A stretch of 10,506 nt of DNA from NCBI GenBank assembly GCA_009602725.1, contig WELB01000271.1:61680-72185 (forward strand), given 5' to 3'. A program made the translations under genes and the position numbers. This document shows, in pieces, positions 7,236-10,506 of this stretch; within the stretch, counting starts at the first letter, position 1, and each line of letters begins with the position of its first letter. This DNA comes from Spirogloea muscicola. Lineage: Eukaryota; Streptophyta; Zygnematophyceae; Spirogloeales; Spirogloeaceae. The notes beneath the pieces are model-generated. The model saw nothing but the letters and a program-made list of their open reading frames with translations. It had not been told where the DNA came from and searched no databases.

Positions 7236-7482
7236 TAGAAAGAACGGACAAGGTCCAAAGGGCCGAAAGGCGCCAGATCACACAGATATGCAAGAGACTA
7301 CAGCGAATGGGGTCTTAGTAACGGCGGGTTAGCAGCAAGTCGGAGTAACTTGGAAAAGAGGCAACCTGACGAGACTCAGAAGCAAGTCGACTTAGAAGCA
7401 AATGGAGTATGTTGCAGCTGTAAGAGGAATCTCGAGACCCAAAAGTAGCAGCCAAAGCGCGGCCCGCTCGCAAGCGCACTAC
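7218..7482 (-). mobile_element. Non-LTR retrotransposon 3' end, minus-strand remnant C
   Basis: The minus-strand frame from 7482 to the TAA at 7315 encodes VVRLRAGRALAATFGSRD, then YSDLLLTRRY and a stop. The long copy has LHLRAGRALAAASGSG, then SDLRLLSRGY, so the two are homologous. Remnant C carries about 18 extra residues between the two blocks. The untranslated region begins like that of the long copy (TTACTRAG) and ends with GGACCTTGTCCGTTCTTTC and the tail hairpin at 7218-7235. Homology stops near 7482, the truncation point; the open frame upstream to 7602 does not match the family. Confidence 0.75.
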
Positions 7483-8108
7483 CTCACAATAAGAATACAA
7501 TCGACACTGGCAAAGTCCCCAATCTCGAAGCTGTTGGATGAATTTTGACAACAATCTTATAAACATTTTGACAGGCAACTGCGGTAGAAGCAGGGAAGCC
7601 ATCTTATGTGTGACTAAGCTACAACATACATCTTATGTGTACGTGTTGTGCTAGAAGGCGCACCTTGACTAATTGCAGATTTTGCAAAAGCAAGCTTAAG
7701 CGGACAAGGGCGGCAAAGGTGAGGCAAAGACCTAGCAGCACAAGACCAGCTCCAGACATTAGTCGAGAGAAGGTCGAGCCTTTTAGGGCTGTGTCATTTC
7801 AACCAGGGCCAAGAGTGCATGTCCTTCACCAGAGCTTTTACCTGCTGCTGGATGACAAGTGCTGGGAGAGAAAAGCCTGGCAACAAGGCCTCTACAACAA
7901 AGTGAGCGAGCAAAGTGGCTCCCATGACAAAGAAGGGTCGATGCCTTGGTCCTCAGGTGTGCCTGCCCATCGCGAACATCAAGAGCCCCGCACTTAGGGT
8001 TCAGGATCTGGGGGCTTCGGGTTTAGGGCTTGGGGTATAGAATGCAGATTTTAGGGCTTATATTTTGGGGTTTTCGGGTTTCATGCTTCTCCTTCCCCCA
8101 CCCCTCAG
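7483..8108. other. Unexplained stretch between retroelement remnant and telomere-like patch
   Basis: It contains a 12-nt direct repeat CATCTTATGTGT at 7600-7611 and 7629-7640. A 120-codon plus-strand open frame (7635-7997) is basic, with CTCCARRR and NCRFCKSKLKR near its start, but it matches no family I know and its codons are not clearly biased. It could be a gene remnant, so I do not call it as a CDS. Confidence 0.4.
7993..8080 (+). repeat. Degenerate TTTAGGG-like (telomere-type) patch
   Basis: TTTAGGG occurs exactly at 8022-8028 and 8050-8056. Close variants surround these: CTTAGGGTT near 7993, TTCGGG near 8017, TTTTGGGG near 8063 and TTTTCGGGTTT near 8071. Units are irregularly spaced, so this is not a clean array. 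The overall G-rich plus strand with C-poor spacers suggests a decayed interstitial telomeric sequence, or simply a G/T-rich intron end. Confidence 0.4.
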
Positions 8109-8259
8109 CCAGCACCAGTACAACGGCCGCTTCACGATCACTGCTGCCTCCTTGGAGGGACAGTGGCAGGCGGCTTACACTCTCACCGCTGGCATGGACT
8201 GGCTGCTGGGGTCAGCGTACACGACGCCGCCGCAGGCGCATCGTTTCCTGTGGCAATAG
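8109..8259 (+). CDS. Candidate 3'-terminal exon of an unrecognised plus-strand gene
   Basis: A strong pyrimidine tract and CAG (CTTCTCCTTCCCCCACCCCTCAG, ending at 8108) precede about 50 codons with marked algal bias. They encode QHQYNGRFTITAASLEGQW, then an AAYTLTAGMDWLLGSAY stretch, and end with HRFLWQ before TAG at 8257-8259. I do not recognise the family; alternating polar and hydrophobic residues could suit a beta-strand-rich end. No upstream exon is identified, since transposon debris and the telomere-like patch precede it. It converges on the minus-strand gene and would overlap that gene's 3' untranslated region. Confidence 0.3.
8175..8179 (-). terminator. Possible TGTAA polyadenylation signal of the Tudor-like gene
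   Basis: On the minus strand TGTAA lies about 125 nt after the stop codon at 8303. Green algae commonly use TGTAA just upstream of the cleavage site; a single pentamer is weak evidence. Confidence 0.3.
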
Positions 8260-8302
8260 CAAAGCCAGCAGGCGGCCATGACCCAGTTAGCAACAGCTGC
8301 TA

Positions 8303-10433
8303 TTAATCAGACTGCGTTGACAGAGGCGGTAGGAGGGGGGGGAGAGAGGAGGTCGGAGATGGGGAGGTGAAGCGAGGGAGGCAAGTACGCATTATGGAGG
8401 ACAATCTAAGAATTATCAGAAGAATCACCATTATCATCACTAATGCCAGACTTACCAGCGGCTCATCGTCCGCGAGCTCAGGCAGCGCCGTCGGCGTCAC
8501 GATGGCGGCAAGGTCCTCTACGCTGCCTGGCTGCACGTTCTCGCCGCCTGCGGCCGCCGCCATCGCTCCTGCCATGGACGTCGCACGGCTGCTGCTGGAC
8601 CACACCGCCTCCAGCTTCCCCCCGGGACCACCGCCCTTGCCAGCATTCGCCGCTGCTGGGCGGCCTACGTTCGTGCGGTCCTCCAAGCGGCCGCTGCCAC
8701 CACTTGATGCTGCCGTTGCCCCCAACTTCCACAACAATTGCTTATCTTTTGCTGCAGGAGCAGTCAGCCCAGCTTTCACCGCCCTCTGTCTGCCCCCCTC
8801 CTCCTGTGCAGCCGCCGCCACCGGTGCTGCCAGCGGCTCGCTGAGTCCCAGTGTCCAGTCGCTGCCGTCGCTGCCGGCGCTGCCGTCGCCGCTTCCAGTC
8901 GCCGAGCCGCCGACGTCCTCCTCAGCATAATCGAATGGGCTCTTCACCGGCTCAGCCTCGGCCGCCGCCGCCGCCGCCGGCTTGGCCGACCGGCTGCGCT
9001 TCCCTCCGCGGCCGCGGCTGCCGCCACGGCCTCGGCCTCGGCCACGGCCCTGTGAGCTCCCTCTCCCTCTGCCCTCCATAGACGATACTGCCACTGCCTC
9101 CTCCCTCCTCTCCGCCTGCACCGCCCCTCCTGACCTCCCTCTCACCTCGCCTCCCTCCTCAGGCCCCACCGCCGCTCGCCTTGCCTTGGCAGACTGACGG
9201 CCACGAGGGCCTCCCTCCTCTCCTCCCTCCTTTCCTCGAGCCGCAGCTGCTGCAGCCTCCGGCCCCATCTGCTGGACGCCTCCCCTCCCCTCCTCGCCTC
9301 CTTCCTCCAGCGCCCCCCGCCCTGCCTCTAGCGACTGCTGGGACTCGCCATCGCGGCCCTGGCCGCCACTGCTGCCGCCGTTCTCGTCGCCGTCGGCCGC
9401 CGAGAAGGCAAAGGCGTCACGCGCTGTCGCTCCCGGTGGAGGAGCGCTGCCCTCGTCGGTCTCCTCCTCCCAGCGCTGGCTGCCCAGCCTCAGGTCCTCC
9501 TGGTCGCCATCGTCGTACTCCACCTGCATGCATGCATGGGTTTTCCAATGGTTATGCCCTCAATAAGAACAATGCACTCACCCAACACAACTGGTTTGTC
9601 TATGTGTCACCCTATTCACCATGCCACTTCAGCCGCCAACTCAGTAGTCTAGAAGTCCATCACACTAGCCAGGCTCTACCGCTGCGCTACGGCCAGTCAT
9701 CGATGCTGCCACCGGGGGCTGTGGTGGCGGCGGCGGCTCACCCGGTGGCGGTTGCGCGCCGCATCGAAGGCTGCCACGCTGCCGGCATAGAAGCTCTGCC
9801 CACAATCACCGCTAAGTCAGGCTTTACATGAGAGCTGGAGGAGGGTGGTAAGAGTGGGGAAAGTTCTTTAATAGTGTACCTAACTCTACTTATAGGTAAC
9901 AAATGTGCTGCCAGTCAATGGACTACACAAGATGATTCTAATGGCAATCGAAAGCCCTGAGACAACAATCTACTCTGAAAGCTAGACCAGTGAGCCCTCA
10001 CTGTTACGGACTAATTAAAATTTTGGGGTTGCCAATTGCTGTGGCAAAGAGCAATTAAAGAGCAGTGGGCTCACCGCCCATCGAGCGGCCACCAGACGCG
10101 GATGCGGGCGCCCACCAGCTGCTGGCCGGCTGCCAGGCCCCTACCTCCCTCCTCTCCTCCCTCCTCTCCTCCCTTCTCTCCTCCCTCCTCTTCCTCCTCT
10201 TCTTCCTCACTCTCCTCCTCACTGCCCTTCTCCTCCTTCCTTGCCACCCCCCTCGCCCTCCTCCGGCCTCGTCCTCCTTCTTCCTTGATCTCTTTGCCTT
10301 CCTCCACGTCCTCCATCTCCTTCTTGGTTGCCCGGGGTGGACGGCCCCGGCGCTTGCCCCCAGCTGTCCTGCTGCCGCCTGCAGTCGTGGTCCTGCCACC
10401 CCGTCGCCGGCCCTGCCTTCCTGCAGTCTGCAT
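8303..10433 (-). CDS. AT-hook / Tudor-like domain chromatin protein, four exons (5' end uncertain)
   Basis: Minus-strand join: 10433-10075, 9793-9742, 9523-8456, 8311-8303; 495 residues if it starts at the ATG at 10433. Residues 27-34 (KRRGRPPR) form an AT-hook, and about 65-97 is a Glu/Gly-rich acidic tract. A Tudor-like domain spans about 103-156 and is built from three exons: LVGARIRVWWPLDGR, FYAGSVAAFDAARNRHR and VEYDDGDQEDLRL, then SQRWE. This W...G.FY.G.V..FD....H.V.YDDGD.E.L pattern is the one seen in plant and algal PDS5-type Tudor domains, which bind methylated histone tails or chromatin partners. About 286-316 is RG-rich (RNA/DNA binding), followed by Ala/Gly/Ser low complexity. Nuclear location is inferred. 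An equally good reading is that 10433 is inside an exon following an acceptor (pyrimidine tract ending ATGCAG near 10428) and that the gene begins outside the window. Confidence 0.75.
8312..8455 (-). other. Intron 3 of the Tudor-like gene (frame-preserving)
   Basis: The donor GTAAGT begins at 8455; a long pyrimidine tract leads to ACGCAG ending at 8312. It is 144 nt in phase 0 and contains no in-frame stop, so spliced and unspliced forms share the TAA at 8305-8303. Splicing leaves a last exon encoding only Ser-Asp. That the interior reads as an unusual hydrophobic segment supports it being intronic. Confidence 0.6.
9524..9741 (-). other. Intron 2 of the Tudor-like gene
   Basis: The donor is GTGAGC at 9741-9736 and the acceptor GCATGCATGCAG ends at 9524, giving 218 nt in phase 0. 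The domain reads NRHR-VEYDDGD across the junction. Three tandem GCAT units sit against the acceptor. Confidence 0.75.
9794..10074 (-). other. Intron 1 of the Tudor-like gene
   Basis: The donor is GTGAGC at 10074-10069 and the acceptor AG is at 9795-9794 (GGGCAGAG). It is 281 nt and AT-richer than the exons. The split codon CG|C gives Arg, and the domain reads PLDGR-FYAG across the junction. Confidence 0.72.
10138..10215. repeat. Purine/pyrimidine strand-asymmetric tract
   Basis: The plus strand is almost pure pyrimidine, built from imperfect CTCCTCCCT units. It encodes the minus-strand Glu/Gly-rich acidic tract (EE/GG repeats) of the Tudor-like protein. Confidence 0.7.
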
Positions 10434-10506
10434 ACCAGTTGGAAGGGGGATGAAGACAGCGAGGGTGAGAAATAGACAGGCAGGAGGACGAAGGAGAGAA
10501 GGGGGG

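Noticed and set aside
8367-9831. Plus-strand open frames across 8367-9831, rich in Pro, Ala, Arg or Ser
   Set aside because: They lie opposite the Tudor-like gene's large exon, which has the better codon bias, splice sites and domain continuity.
1-10506. CRISPR array, operon, prokaryotic promoter or phage system
   Set aside because: No regularly spaced repeats or prokaryotic gene organisation; introns and codon use indicate a eukaryotic nuclear region.

Overview
The window reads as nuclear DNA of a green alga (Chlorophyta). It is GC-rich, its coding exons favour codons ending in G or C, introns are short with GTGAGY or GTAAGT donors and pyrimidine-rich CAG acceptors, one gene carries a hydroxyproline-type SPPPP shaft, and two exact plus several degenerate TTTAGGG (plant/green-algal telomere) units occur. 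Genus cannot be decided from sequence alone.

Layout. 1-1858 (+): 3' part of a gene for a proline-rich, probably extracellular protein; a 174-nt intron (1231-1404) joins the shaft in frame to a compact C-terminal domain that resembles the recurrent FWKNH-type module of secreted proteins. 1859-3619: mostly non-coding sequence with two weak candidate coding patches. 3620-7482: a nested cluster of 5'-truncated remnants of one non-LTR retrotransposon family. The longest copy (3798-5320, +) holds the region after the reverse transcriptase, a C-x-C...H-x3-C finger and a PD-(D/E)XK (restriction-like) endonuclease, broken by a frameshift. Three shorter remnants lie on the minus strand and end in the same C-terminal motif, and six copies of a conserved tail hairpin mark the family's 3' ends. 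7483-8108: unexplained sequence ending in a telomere-like patch. 8109-8259 (+): a possible terminal exon of an unrecognised gene. 8303-10433 (-): a four-exon gene for a chromatin-type protein with AT-hook, acidic tract, Tudor-like domain and RG-rich region; its 5' end may lie outside the window.

The two host genes are probably functionally unrelated: one looks like a wall or secreted protein, the other nuclear. Between them is a transposon graveyard. The most informative results are the two splice reconstructions, each confirmed by a domain running unbroken across the junctions, and the shared 3' signature of the retroelement family.
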